Assembly: GCF_014251595.1 (NCBI RefSeq)
Contig: NZ_CP059192.1
Location: 266,725-330,724 of the forward strand
Direction of reading: 5' to 3'
DNA from: Blattabacterium cuenoti
Lineage (GTDB): Bacteria > Bacteroidota > Bacteroidia > Flavobacteriales > Blattabacteriaceae
DNA: 64,000 bases
The position numbers and the translations under genes were made by a program. The notes beneath the pieces are model-generated. The model did no database searches. It saw only the letters and a program-made list of their open reading frames with translations, and was not told the origin of the DNA. Below, one piece after another: positions 44,762 through 53,288 of this stretch (position 1 is its first letter; each line of letters opens with the position of its first letter).

Positions 44762-45903
44762 GACAAAATTCGATTTTTAGCTTCTTCTAAAATTTTTATT
44801 GGACAACACATAGAAAATCTTAGATATCCTTTTCCATTAGAACCAAATATTCGCCCAGGCGTTACAAATATGTGATAAGTTTTTAAAAAATTTTCGGACC
44901 ATATACTATCATTTTGATCTACATCAGTAATTTTTGCCCAAACAAATATTCCCGCACTTTTTTTTTCATATTTTAAATTCAAATAATCACATAACTCCCA
45001 TATAATTCTTCTTCGTTTAATATATTCTACATTTAGTTCTTCAAACCATTTTGAATTGTGATTCATAGCCTCTATCGCTCCAATTTGAATGGGATAATAC
45101 ATACCAGAATCCATCTGACTTTTTATTTTCAATATATTTTGAATAAATTCCTTTTTTCCTATTATCATTCCCACACGCCATCCAGGCATATTATAACTTT
45201 TGCTTAAAGAATTTAATTCCAAAGCTATATTTTTAGCCCCTTTTACATTAAAAATACTTAAAGGATGTTCCTGATTTAATATCAAACTATAAGGATTATC
45301 ATGAACAAGTAACACATGATTTTTTTTCGCAAAAAAAACAATTTTTTCTAATTTTTCAAAGTCAATTGTAGCTCCCGTCGGCATATGAGGATAATTAATC
45401 CACATCATCTTGACTTTTGATATTGAAAGATCTTCTAATTTAGGAATCCAATTTTCATCCTCATGAAGGTCATAATAAATAATTTTTGCTTCTAAAAGTT
45501 CTGATATAGAGGAATAAGTCGGATATCCGGGATTTGGAATTAATACCTGATCCCCCTTATCTAAATAAGACATACTTATATGCATAATTCCTTCCTTTGA
45601 ACCCATTAATGGCAAAATTTCATGTTTAGGATCAACATCTACTTGATAGACTTTTCGATACCAACTAGAAATAGAATTACGTAGGGTTTCTATTCCAATA
45701 TAACTTTGATAAGTATTAGCATGCTTTAATTCTGACGCTTTTTTCATTTTATGTACAACCTCATATGGGGGAAGAAGATCAGGATTTCCAATTCCTAAAT
45801 TAATGATTTTTACTCCATCTTTTTCAAGATTATGAATTTCCTTCATTTTTTTTGAAAAAAAATATTCTGATATTTTATACGTTCTTTTTGCTGCTACAAT
45901 CAT
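44758..45903 (-). CDS. Class I/II aminotransferase of the aromatic cluster
   Basis: This is a PLP enzyme of 381 residues: LGIGNPDLLPPYEV near the N-terminus, NPGYPTYSSI, VHDNPYSLI, and the PLP lysine in LNSLSKSYNMPGWRVGM (about residues 228-244). It sits between pheA and tyrA with overlaps of 1 and 4 bases. The context therefore strongly suggests transamination of phenylpyruvate and 4-hydroxyphenylpyruvate, or of prephenate. Sequence alone also resembles LL-diaminopimelate or other DapL-like aminotransferases, so the substrate is inferred. Confidence 0.87.
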   Translation of the reverse strand: MIVAAKRTYKISEYFFSKKMKEIHNLEKDGVKIINLGIGNPDLLPPYEVVHKMKKASELKHANTYQSYIGIETLRNSISSWYRKVYQVDVDPKHEILPLMGSKEGIMHISMSYLDKGDQVLIPNPGYPTYSSISELLEAKIIYYDLHEDENWIPKLEDLSISKVKMMWINYPHMPTGATIDFEKLEKIVFFAKKNHVLLVHDNPYSLILNQEHPLSIFNVKGAKNIALELNSLSKSYNMPGWRVGMIIGKKEFIQNILKIKSQMDSGMYYPIQIGAIEAMNHNSKWFEELNVEYIKRRRIIWELCDYLNLKYEKKSAGIFVWAKITDVDQNDSIWSENFLKTYHIFVTPGRIFGSNGKGYLRFSMCCPIKILEEAKNRILS

Positions 45904-46745
45904 TAGGATGTAATTCTACCATTTTGATATTCTCCCATAATAGATAATTGATGAAGACAGGGAATTTTTTGTATTCGTTTTTTCATTTTTTCATAATCTT
46001 TCATATTGTTAAATATAATATCGACATAAAATGAATATTCCCAAGGTCTTTGAATGATAGGAATAGATTGTATTTTTGTCATGTTAATTCCAATACTAGA
46101 TATAAGACTCAATATCTGAGATAAACTACCAGTAGTATGCAATATTTTGAATATCAATGAAGCTTTATTGAAATAATCATTTTTTTGTTTATAACAATTT
46201 TTAATAATAAAAAATCTGGTAAAATTACTTGTAATAGTTTGTATATTTTTAGAAATGATTTCCAGACCATACTCTTTAGCCGCATTTTCGGACGCTATGG
46301 CAGCTAAACCTTTTTTTCTGCATATAGAAATATATTTAGCAGCAGCAGCTGTGTCCGAATATTCAGATATTTTTATATAAGGATGTGTATCTATAAATAA
46401 TTCACATTGTAAAATAGCCATAGGATGAGAATATATCTCCTTAATATCTTTTATATTTTGTCCTGGATAAGGGTAAGCCATGAGATGATGTTGTATTGGC
46501 ATATATACCTCTCCCACTATTTTTAAATTATATTCAGATAAAAGACTGTAATTTGTCAATATCGTTCCCGCTATGCTATTTTCTATAGCCATGACACCGA
46601 TATCTACATTAGATTCAGAAACAGAAATAGCTACTTCTCTAAAAGAAGAACATTCCATTAACTTATAATTACATCCTTCAAAATATTTAGAAACAGCTGC
46701 ATGATGAAAACATCCTTTAACTCCTTGTATTGCTATTTTTTTCAT
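45903..46745 (-). CDS. pheA: Prephenate dehydratase
   Basis: This enzyme converts prephenate to phenylpyruvate. It has 280 residues without a mutase domain, consistent with the mutase being fused to DAHP synthase two genes away. AIQGVKGCFHHAA starts the catalytic domain, VMAIENSIAGTI is conserved, and the catalytic TRF triplet is in SNFTRFFII near residue 180. A C-terminal ACT domain (ILHTTGSLSQILSLISSIGINMTKI) suggests phenylalanine feedback. It is the first gene of the aromatic operon with a promoter upstream. Confidence 0.94.
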   Translation of the reverse strand: MKKIAIQGVKGCFHHAAVSKYFEGCNYKLMECSSFREVAISVSESNVDIGVMAIENSIAGTILTNYSLLSEYNLKIVGEVYMPIQHHLMAYPYPGQNIKDIKEIYSHPMAILQCELFIDTHPYIKISEYSDTAAAAKYISICRKKGLAAIASENAAKEYGLEIISKNIQTITSNFTRFFIIKNCYKQKNDYFNKASLIFKILHTTGSLSQILSLISSIGINMTKIQSIPIIQRPWEYSFYVDIIFNNMKDYEKMKKRIQKIPCLHQLSIMGEYQNGRITS

Positions 46746-46796
46746 GAAACCAAAAAAAAGATAGAATCACTATCAATCAAGCGGAAAAATTTGAAA

Positions 46797-46827
46797 CAAA
46801 TATAAAAAATTATTCTATTTTATACAA
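46797..46827 (-). promoter_or_regulatory. Putative promoter for the aromatic operon
   Basis: On the minus strand ATTG (TTG at 46825-46827), a 20-base spacer and TATATTTG (46797-46804) fit the Bacteroidetes promoter. The start would be near 46792, giving a leader of about 47 bases before pheA. No attenuator-like peptide rich in Phe is apparent in that leader. Confidence 0.5.
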
Positions 46828-46842
46828 TTTTTACAATTGAAA

Positions 46843-46863
46843 TGATCAAATATGAATTGATCA
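46843..46863. promoter_or_regulatory. Inverted repeat upstream of mntH, possible operator
   Basis: TGATCAA (46843-46849) and TTGATCA (46857-46863) form a perfect 7-7-7 inverted repeat. A TAACTTTA -7-like box lies downstream at 46882-46889. The repeat covers the expected -33 region, which would suit a repressor site, but no metalloregulator is encoded here. Confidence 0.3.
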
Positions 46864-46914
46864 CAAAAAAATTAAAACGGTTAACTTTATGTTTTCGTAT
46901 TCTACTATTTTATT

Positions 46915-48255
46915 ATGCAAAAGAAAAAATCTTCTATAGGATGGAGGAATGAGAACCAGCGTCCTTCTCTTTCAGAAGTTTTTTCTTCCGTTTCTGTTCC
47001 TAAACAGAAAGGAATATGGAAAAAACTTTTTGCTTTTACTGGTCCAGGATTATTAATTGCTGTAGGATATATGGATCCAGGAAATTGGGCTACAGATATT
47101 GCTGGTGGTTCTAAATTTGGTTACATGCTTCTATCCGTTATTTTTATATCCAATTTTTTTGCTATTATTTTGCAACATTTAGCTTTAAAATTAGGAATTG
47201 TTTGTGAAAGAGATTTAGCTCAAGCTTGTAGAGATCATTATCCATCTTTTATTAGTTTTATACTATGGGTATTATGTGAGATTGCAATTGCCGCTTGTGA
47301 TTTAGCTGAAATTATTGGTTCTGTATTGGCTTTAAAATTGCTTTTTGGCATTCCTATTACATGGGGTGTATTAATTACAGCTGTAGATGTTTTAATTATT
47401 TTATTTTTTCAATATAAAGGGTTTAGATATATTGAAAGTGTAGTTGCCGCTTTAATTTTTACAATATTAGTTTGTTTTAGTTTTGAAATTATTAGTTCCA
47501 AACCTGAAATTTTTCCCATATTAAAAGGAATTATTCCGAATCCTGAAATCATAAAAAATTCGCATTCTTTTTATATATCTATAGGAATATTAGGAGCAAC
47601 GGTAATGCCTCACAATCTTTATCTTCACTCAAGCATCATACAAACCAGAGATTATCCACGTACTATTGAAGGTAAAAAAATGGCTATAAAATATGCGACT
47701 ATAGATAGCACCTTATCTTTATCTTTGGCTTTTTTTATTAACGCAGCTATATTAATTATATCTGCATCTACTTTTCATAAAGCTGGATATACAGAAGTAG
47801 CAGACATCATGGATGCACACGAACTATTAACTCCTATATTGGGGTCTAGTCTATCTGGAGTTTTTTTTGCATTAGCTTTACTTGCATCGGGACAAAATTC
47901 AACATTAACCGGAACACTAGCTGGACAAGTAGTCATGGAAGGGTTTCTTAATATAAAATTAAAGCCTTGGATTCGAAGATTAATCACAAGACTTATAGCT
48001 ATTGTTCCAGCTATAATCGCCTCGATTGTTTATGGAGAAAAAGGAACAACTAAATTATTAATAATTAGTCAAATTATTTTATCAATACAATTAAGTTTTG
48101 CTATTATTCCACTGGTGAATTTTACGGGAAATTCTGAAAAAATGGGAATATTTGTAAATGGAATGATTCTACAAATATCAGCTTGGTTGATCACCATTAT
48201 TATTGTATTATTAAATTTATTTTTATTATATAATACTTTATTGGGAAAAAGATAA
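46915..48255 (+). CDS. mntH: Nramp-family divalent metal transporter (MntH-like)
   Basis: This proton-coupled importer carries Mn(II) and perhaps Fe(II). It has 446 residues and about eleven membrane segments. The metal-binding DPGN is in GYMDPGNWATDIAGGSKFGY (about residues 52-71). The second metal helix with Ala-x-x-Met-Pro-His appears as GATVMPHNLYLHS near 227. The transport signature GQNSTLTGTLAGQVVMEGF is near residue 326. The 3' end overlaps rplI on the opposite strand by 18 bases. Confidence 0.94.
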   Translation: MQKKKSSIGWRNENQRPSLSEVFSSVSVPKQKGIWKKLFAFTGPGLLIAVGYMDPGNWATDIAGGSKFGYMLLSVIFISNFFAIILQHLALKLGIVCERDLAQACRDHYPSFISFILWVLCEIAIAACDLAEIIGSVLALKLLFGIPITWGVLITAVDVLIILFFQYKGFRYIESVVAALIFTILVCFSFEIISSKPEIFPILKGIIPNPEIIKNSHSFYISIGILGATVMPHNLYLHSSIIQTRDYPRTIEGKKMAIKYATIDSTLSLSLAFFINAAILIISASTFHKAGYTEVADIMDAHELLTPILGSSLSGVFFALALLASGQNSTLTGTLAGQVVMEGFLNIKLKPWIRRLITRLIAIVPAIIASIVYGEKGTTKLLIISQIILSIQLSFAIIPLVNFTGNSEKMGIFVNGMILQISAWLITIIIVLLNLFLLYNTLLGKR

Positions 48256-48693
48256 TACTTCAAAATTTAACGTAAATTCTCGTTTCCGATGTAATCGGAT
48301 AGTTGCTTGATGTTTCCCTATTGATTTAATGACTTTATTTCCAGGTATTCTAATAAATTTTTTATCTATAGAAATTCCTTCTTTATTCAAAATTTTCATC
48401 AGATATTGATTATTAATAGAACCGAAAAGTTTACCTCCTTTTCCTACCTTTACTGGGATTTTAATGGTTAAATTTCTTAATTTATCTTCTATTTCTTTTG
48501 ATTTTTCAATTAAAAAACGTTCCTTTTTAGAACGTTGTTTCAATATTTCATGAATATTTTTTATAGTTCCAGGTAATGCTAAAACAGCATATCCTTTAGG
48601 AATTAAATAATTTCTAGCATAACCAGGTTTTACATCTAATTCATCGTATTGAAATCCTAAGTTTTCTATATCTTTTTTGAGAAGAATTTTCAT
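48238..48693 (-). CDS. rplI: 50S ribosomal protein L9
   Basis: L9 is a two-domain protein of the 50S stalk base. It has 151 residues. The N-terminal rRNA-binding domain has MKILLKKDIENLG and KPGYARNYLIPKGYAVLA. A long connecting helix is followed by the C-terminal domain with GKLFGSINNQYLMKIL. It is the last gene of the rpsF-rpsR-rplI operon, one base after rpsR. Confidence 0.96.
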   Translation of the reverse strand: MKILLKKDIENLGFQYDELDVKPGYARNYLIPKGYAVLALPGTIKNIHEILKQRSKKERFLIEKSKEIEDKLRNLTIKIPVKVGKGGKLFGSINNQYLMKILNKEGISIDKKFIRIPGNKVIKSIGKHQATIRLHRKREFTLNFEVLSFSQ

Positions 48694-48694
48694 T

Positions 48695-48997
48695 TTATCT
48701 TAAATCATCTGTAATAAAAGGTAAAAGTCCAATATGCCTACATCTTTTAATAGCTGCATTTAATTTATTTTGATTTTTTTGTAAAGTTCCTGTAATACGA
48801 CGTGGCAAAATTTTACCTTGCGCATTCAAAAATTTTATTAAAAATGTAGGATCTTTATAATCTATATATTTAATATTACTTTTTTCAAAAAAGCAATATT
48901 TTTTTTCTACTTTGGTTTCTATTTTAATAGGAGATAAATATCTTAATTCATTATCTACTATTGATTTGGGATGTTGATTATTTTCCTCTAATATCAT
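48695..48997 (-). CDS. rpsR: 30S ribosomal protein S18
   Basis: S18 pairs with S6 on the 30S platform. It has 100 residues. The conserved core includes IKYIDYKDPTFLIKFLNAQGKILPRRITGT and a C-terminal AIKRCRHIGLLPF. It has an N-terminal extension of about 20 residues, common in Bacteroidetes. It overlaps rpsF by 4 bases and precedes rplI. Confidence 0.96.
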   Translation of the reverse strand: MILEENNQHPKSIVDNELRYLSPIKIETKVEKKYCFFEKSNIKYIDYKDPTFLIKFLNAQGKILPRRITGTLQKNQNKLNAAIKRCRHIGLLPFITDDLR

Positions 48998-49344
48998 AAT
49001 TTTTCATCTTTTTTTAACAATTTTTTTCTTCTACTTTCAGCATATTTGATTCCATACTTATCTAATTTTACAGTTAAAAAGCGTAAAATACGCTCATCTT
49101 GTCTTAATTTCAATTCTAAATCAGAAACTAAATCAGAATTTAACAAAAATTCAAACAAGTGATAACAACCACTTTGTTTTTTTTGAATGGAATATGCTAG
49201 TTTTTTTAAACCCCAATGTTCCTGATAAACGATTTTTCCTTTTTTTTGTATGATGTAATTTTCATATTCTTTTGCTGTTTCTTTTGCTTGAGCATCCGAT
49301 AATATAGGTGTTATTATTATAATATTTTCATAATGTTTAAGCAT
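48994..49344 (-). CDS. rpsF: 30S ribosomal protein S6
   Basis: S6 is the platform protein that binds cooperatively with S18. It has 116 residues. Marks are HYENIIIITPILSDAQ, VYQEHWGLKKLAYSIQKKQSGCYHLFEF and DERILRFLTVKLDKY. It is the first gene of a three-gene ribosomal operon with a well-placed promoter upstream. No priB or ssb lies between rpsF and rpsR, the usual Bacteroidetes order. Confidence 0.96.
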   Translation of the reverse strand: MLKHYENIIIITPILSDAQAKETAKEYENYIIQKKGKIVYQEHWGLKKLAYSIQKKQSGCYHLFEFLLNSDLVSDLELKLRQDERILRFLTVKLDKYGIKYAESRRKKLLKKDEKL

Positions 49345-49366
49345 TGATTTTATTTTTATAAAAACG

Positions 49367-49397
49367 TAAATCTATATTTTTATGTTATTTTTTCAAA
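49367..49397 (-). promoter_or_regulatory. Bacteroidetes-type promoter for rpsF-rpsR-rplI
   Basis: On the minus strand TTTG (49394-49397), exactly 19 bases and TAGATTTA (49367-49374) match the consensus except for the last base. The start would be near 49362, leaving about 18 bases of leader before rpsF. The box sits in the 60-base gap after gltX. Confidence 0.55.
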
Positions 49398-49404
49398 AAA
49401 AATT

Positions 49405-50913
49405 CTAAATTTTTTCTTTGATTTGATTCATCAGTTTTTCGATACGTCGTATACTTTCTTCTTTTCCTATCATTTCCAAAATGATGAAAATATCAATTCC
49501 TTTTAGAACCCCTACTAAAGCTAAACGAAATAATTGCATGATTTTATATTTATTTTTTGTTTTTTGAAACAAAAATTTCAAATTTAAAGAGGTAAATTCA
49601 TTTATATTGATATTGCATAATAATGTCTTGGCTTGATCTAATTGATCAATAGTGTTTTCATGACAAATTTTACTGAAAAAATTAGCTTCATAAAAACTAG
49701 GAGAAATAAAAAAATAAAAAGAATGTTCCCATATTTCATGAATAAAATGAATCCGATCCATTGTTAAATGAATAACTTTCCATAAATAATCTTTTTTACA
49801 TAAAATAGAACGTGTTTGGATTTTTTCAAAAAGAAAAGCAAATACATCTTCTTTTTTTAAATGTTTTTTATTAAACCAACTCGCTTTTTTAATATCAAAA
49901 CAAACACCATATTTTTTTATTCTTTCTAAAGAAAAAAAACTGATTAATTCTTGTAAAGAAAAAATTTCCTTTTCAACTCCAGGATTCCATCCTAATAAAG
50001 CTAACATATTTACAAATGCTTCTGGAGAATAACCTAATTCTCTATATCCTGGTATGATAATTTTGGTTTTTGGAATTTTCCATTGTATAGGATATATAGG
50101 ATAATTTAAATTGTCTATATTTCTTTTGCTAATTTTTCCTTTTCCATTATGTTTTAAAATTAAAGGTAAATGTGCAAAATGAGGAGGAGTCCAATCCAAT
50201 GCTCTATATAATAATACATGCAAAGACATAGATGGTATCCATTCTTCTCCTCTTATCACATGAGTAATTTTCATTAGATAATCATCTATTATATTAGCTA
50301 AATGATAAGTCGCAAAACCATCTGATTTTAACAAAATTTTATCGTCTAAATAATCTGTATCAACTATTATAGTTCCACGTATAATATCATACATTTTTAA
50401 TTTTTCTCCAGGTTTGATTTTAAATCGAACAACATAAGAACAAGATAGCAATTTATCATGTAATTGTTCTTTCGTCATAGTTAAAGAATTATTCAAAGAC
50501 ATTCTAATTCTAGAATTGTAAGAAAAAGTGAACCCATTATGATTATATTCTTTTCTTTTTTTTTCAATATCTTGATCGGAATCAAAAGCATAATAAGCAT
50601 GTCCTTTTCTTAACAATTTATCGATATACATACGATAAATATTTCCCCTTTTAGATTGATAATAAGGAGAATAAGAACCTCCATACCCAACTCCTTCATC
50701 GGGTTCTATCTGACACCATTTTAATGTTTCCAAAATATATGATTCAGAATTATCAACAAATCTTTTTCGATCAGTATCTTCTATTCTCAGAATAAATGTA
50801 CCACCATGTTTTTTAGCAAAAAGATAATTATATAATGCGGTTCGAATTCCACCTAAATGAAGTGGACCTGTCGGACTAGGAGCAAAACGAACTCTTACAG
50901 AATGTAGTGACAT
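49405..50913 (-). CDS. gltX: Glutamate--tRNA ligase
   Basis: This is a class I synthetase that charges tRNA-Glu and possibly tRNA-Gln. It has 502 residues. The HIGH-type motif is in RFAPSPTGPLHLGGIRTALYN (LHLGG) and the KMSKS-type motif in GKGKISKRN. RIEDTDRKRF is also conserved. The tRNA-Gln gene is in this window, but I saw neither glnS nor gatCAB here, so the route to Gln-tRNA cannot be judged. It is 14 bases downstream of mnmE. Confidence 0.95.
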   Translation of the reverse strand: MSLHSVRVRFAPSPTGPLHLGGIRTALYNYLFAKKHGGTFILRIEDTDRKRFVDNSESYILETLKWCQIEPDEGVGYGGSYSPYYQSKRGNIYRMYIDKLLRKGHAYYAFDSDQDIEKKRKEYNHNGFTFSYNSRIRMSLNNSLTMTKEQLHDKLLSCSYVVRFKIKPGEKLKMYDIIRGTIIVDTDYLDDKILLKSDGFATYHLANIIDDYLMKITHVIRGEEWIPSMSLHVLLYRALDWTPPHFAHLPLILKHNGKGKISKRNIDNLNYPIYPIQWKIPKTKIIIPGYRELGYSPEAFVNMLALLGWNPGVEKEIFSLQELISFFSLERIKKYGVCFDIKKASWFNKKHLKKEDVFAFLFEKIQTRSILCKKDYLWKVIHLTMDRIHFIHEIWEHSFYFFISPSFYEANFFSKICHENTIDQLDQAKTLLCNININEFTSLNLKFLFQKTKNKYKIMQLFRLALVGVLKGIDIFIILEMIGKEESIRRIEKLMNQIKEKI

Positions 50914-50927
50914 AATTTAATAAAATT

Positions 50928-52313
50928 TTATTTTCCAATACAAAATTTTGAAAAAATATTTTTGAGTATATCTTCACTTGTGATTTCTCCCGTAATTTCT
51001 CCTAAATATCGTAACGCTTCTTTAATATATACCGATATCAAATCCACTGAAACTCCTTGATTAAAAGCTTGATGTGCTAATGATAGTTCTTTTAATGATA
51101 GCTTTAAAGCTTCATAATGTCTATATTGTGTTACCACTATTTTTGTTTCTTTCAATTTATTCAAAAATAAAGAACTCAAAGTATTGAGTACTATTTTGAC
51201 TTCATGATAATTTTTTGCCGAAATTTCAAAAAAATAAGGAATTTTTGACTTGAAATTTTCAAAATCATGACAAACGGATATATCTGATTTATTCGCTATG
51301 ACAAAAATATTTTTCAATGGATATTTTTTATAAATATTTTGAATATCACTAATAATTTTTTGTTTTTTTTTATTCGAAGAATCAAAAATGTATAATATGA
51401 CTTGAGCCTCTTCTATTTTTTTCATGGTTTTTTCCACTCCCATAATTTCTATAGGATCCTGTGATTTTCTAATCCCTGCTGTATCTAAAAAATGGAAAAT
51501 AATTCCATTTAAAATAATTTCTCCTTCCACACAATCTCTAGTCGTTCCTTTTATATGAGATATAATGGAACGATCTTCTTGAATGACTTGATTAAAAAAA
51601 GTAGATTTTCCTACATTTGGTTCTCCAATAATGACCACATAAATTCCTCTTTTTATAGCGTTTCCTAACGAAAAAGATTCAATTAAATCTTTTAAAATTT
51701 TTTCTATATCTTGTAAAAAAGAAAAAAGTTCTGATCTTTTAGCAAAAATTATATTTTCTTCATAAAAATCCAATTCCAATTCTAGTAAAGAAGAAAAATT
51801 CAATAATTTTTTTCTTAATCCATGAATCATATTAGACAATCTCCCTTTGATATGTTGTAAAGATAGTTCGTGACAGATTTTATTTTCAGATACAATCAAA
51901 TCAGCTATAGCTTCCGCTTGTGATAAATCTACTTTTTGATTTATAAAAGCACGAAATGTAAATTCTCCAGGACGAGCCAAACGGATTCCTTTTCTAATGA
52001 GCAATTGCAAAATTTGTTGTTGAATATAATAAGAACCATGGCATGAAATTTCAATCATGTTCTCTCCTGTATAAGAAAAAGGAGATTTAAAAATTGAAAC
52101 TAAAACTTGATCTAATAAATTATGATTTTCTGCTTTAATATATCCTAAATGAATAGTATGTGTAGATTGATTCTCCAGTTTTTTTCCAGGTTTAATAGAA
52201 ATAAAAATATTTTCAACAATAGATATGGAATTTTTTCCTGAAATACGAATAACAGAAATGGCACTAGATCCAATAGGAGTTGCTAAAGCAACAATGGTAT
52301 CATCATCTAACAT
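50928..52313 (-). CDS. mnmE: tRNA uridine-5-carboxymethylaminomethyl modification GTPase MnmE
   Basis: MnmE, with MnmG, modifies the wobble uridine of several tRNAs. It has 461 residues. The N-terminal folate-binding domain begins DDTIVALATPIGSSAISVIRISG. The inserted G domain has GEPNVGKSTFFNQV (about residues 226-239), IKGTTRDCVEG, DTAGIR and NKSD. The C-terminal conserved cysteine is present in FSKFCIGK. Length and domain order are normal. Confidence 0.96.
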   Translation of the reverse strand: MLDDDTIVALATPIGSSAISVIRISGKNSISIVENIFISIKPGKKLENQSTHTIHLGYIKAENHNLLDQVLVSIFKSPFSYTGENMIEISCHGSYYIQQQILQLLIRKGIRLARPGEFTFRAFINQKVDLSQAEAIADLIVSENKICHELSLQHIKGRLSNMIHGLRKKLLNFSSLLELELDFYEENIIFAKRSELFSFLQDIEKILKDLIESFSLGNAIKRGIYVVIIGEPNVGKSTFFNQVIQEDRSIISHIKGTTRDCVEGEIILNGIIFHFLDTAGIRKSQDPIEIMGVEKTMKKIEEAQVILYIFDSSNKKKQKIISDIQNIYKKYPLKNIFVIANKSDISVCHDFENFKSKIPYFFEISAKNYHEVKIVLNTLSSLFLNKLKETKIVVTQYRHYEALKLSLKELSLAHQAFNQGVSVDLISVYIKEALRYLGEITGEITSEDILKNIFSKFCIGK

Positions 52314-52373
52314 AAAAAAATTATTTAATAAATATTTTTTTTTGAAATTCGCATCATTTTAACTTCATAAGTT

Positions 52374-53270
52374 ATGATATATTTGGACAAGTTTTATTGT
52401 TTTTTTCAAAAAACTCTTAAAGATTTATATACAGAATCTAAAGAAAGAGAAAATCTATTTTTTTTACTCACTACTCATATTTTTAAATGCGACAAAACAA
52501 CTATTTTATTACGATTAAGTCAAAAAGAAAAAATAAATTTTTTGATTTACGATAAATTAATAAAAAAATTATGGGAATTAAAAAAAAATAGACCCATACA
52601 ATATGTCATTGGTCATTCCTATTTTTTAGGAATTAAATTCATAGTTAATGAAAAAGTATTCATTCCAAGACCAGAAACAGAAGAACTTGTATACTGGATA
52701 TTACAAGATCATAAGGTTTACAATCATGATAATAAAAATCCCGTTCAAGTATTTGATATTGGAACAGGAAGTGGATGCATCAGCATTACTTTAAAAAAAA
52801 AAAAACCTGAAATTGTACATATTTATGCTATTGACTTTGATACAGAAGCTCTGGATATAGCTCGTAAAAACGCAAAATTACATAATGTGAAAATTTCATT
52901 CAAAAATGTAGATATTTTAAAAGATATAATGTCTATCCCCGCAAGTAAAAATTATGTTAACATTATTGTTAGTAATCCTCCTTACGTAAAACTATCTGAA
53001 AAAAAACTTCTACATCCAAATATTGTTCAATACGAACCTTATCAAGCTTTATTTGTTCCTGATGAGGATCCTTTGATTTTTTATAAAAAAATTTCTTTTT
53101 GGATCCAAAAAAAACTAACTGGAATTATTTATGTTTATTTTGAAATCAACCAATTTATTTATTTAGATATTATTAATTTTTTGAGAAAAAAAGGATTTTT
53201 AAATATAGAAATCAAGAAAGATTTTCAAGGTTTTTTTAGAATGGTTCGTGCCGTTTATTACACAAAATAA
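52374..53270 (+). CDS. prmC: Peptide chain release factor N5-glutamine methyltransferase
   Basis: PrmC methylates the Gln of the GGQ motif in RF1/RF2. It has 298 residues. PIQYVIGHSYFLGIKFIV and VFIPRPETEELVYWIL are family hallmarks. The SAM loop is VFDIGTGSGCISITL (about residues 126-140), and the catalytic NPPY is in IIVSNPPYVKL. A 13-base A run (52793-52805) codes in frame for four lysines; unlike the shorter run in nadD, the frame here is intact. The start is an ATG 60 bases from mnmE on the other strand. Confidence 0.94.
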   Translation: MIYLDKFYCFFQKTLKDLYTESKERENLFFLLTTHIFKCDKTTILLRLSQKEKINFLIYDKLIKKLWELKKNRPIQYVIGHSYFLGIKFIVNEKVFIPRPETEELVYWILQDHKVYNHDNKNPVQVFDIGTGSGCISITLKKKKPEIVHIYAIDFDTEALDIARKNAKLHNVKISFKNVDILKDIMSIPASKNYVNIIVSNPPYVKLSEKKLLHPNIVQYEPYQALFVPDEDPLIFYKKISFWIQKKLTGIIYVYFEINQFIYLDIINFLRKKGFLNIEIKKDFQGFFRMVRAVYYTK

Positions 53271-53288
53271 ACAAAATTACAATATAAA

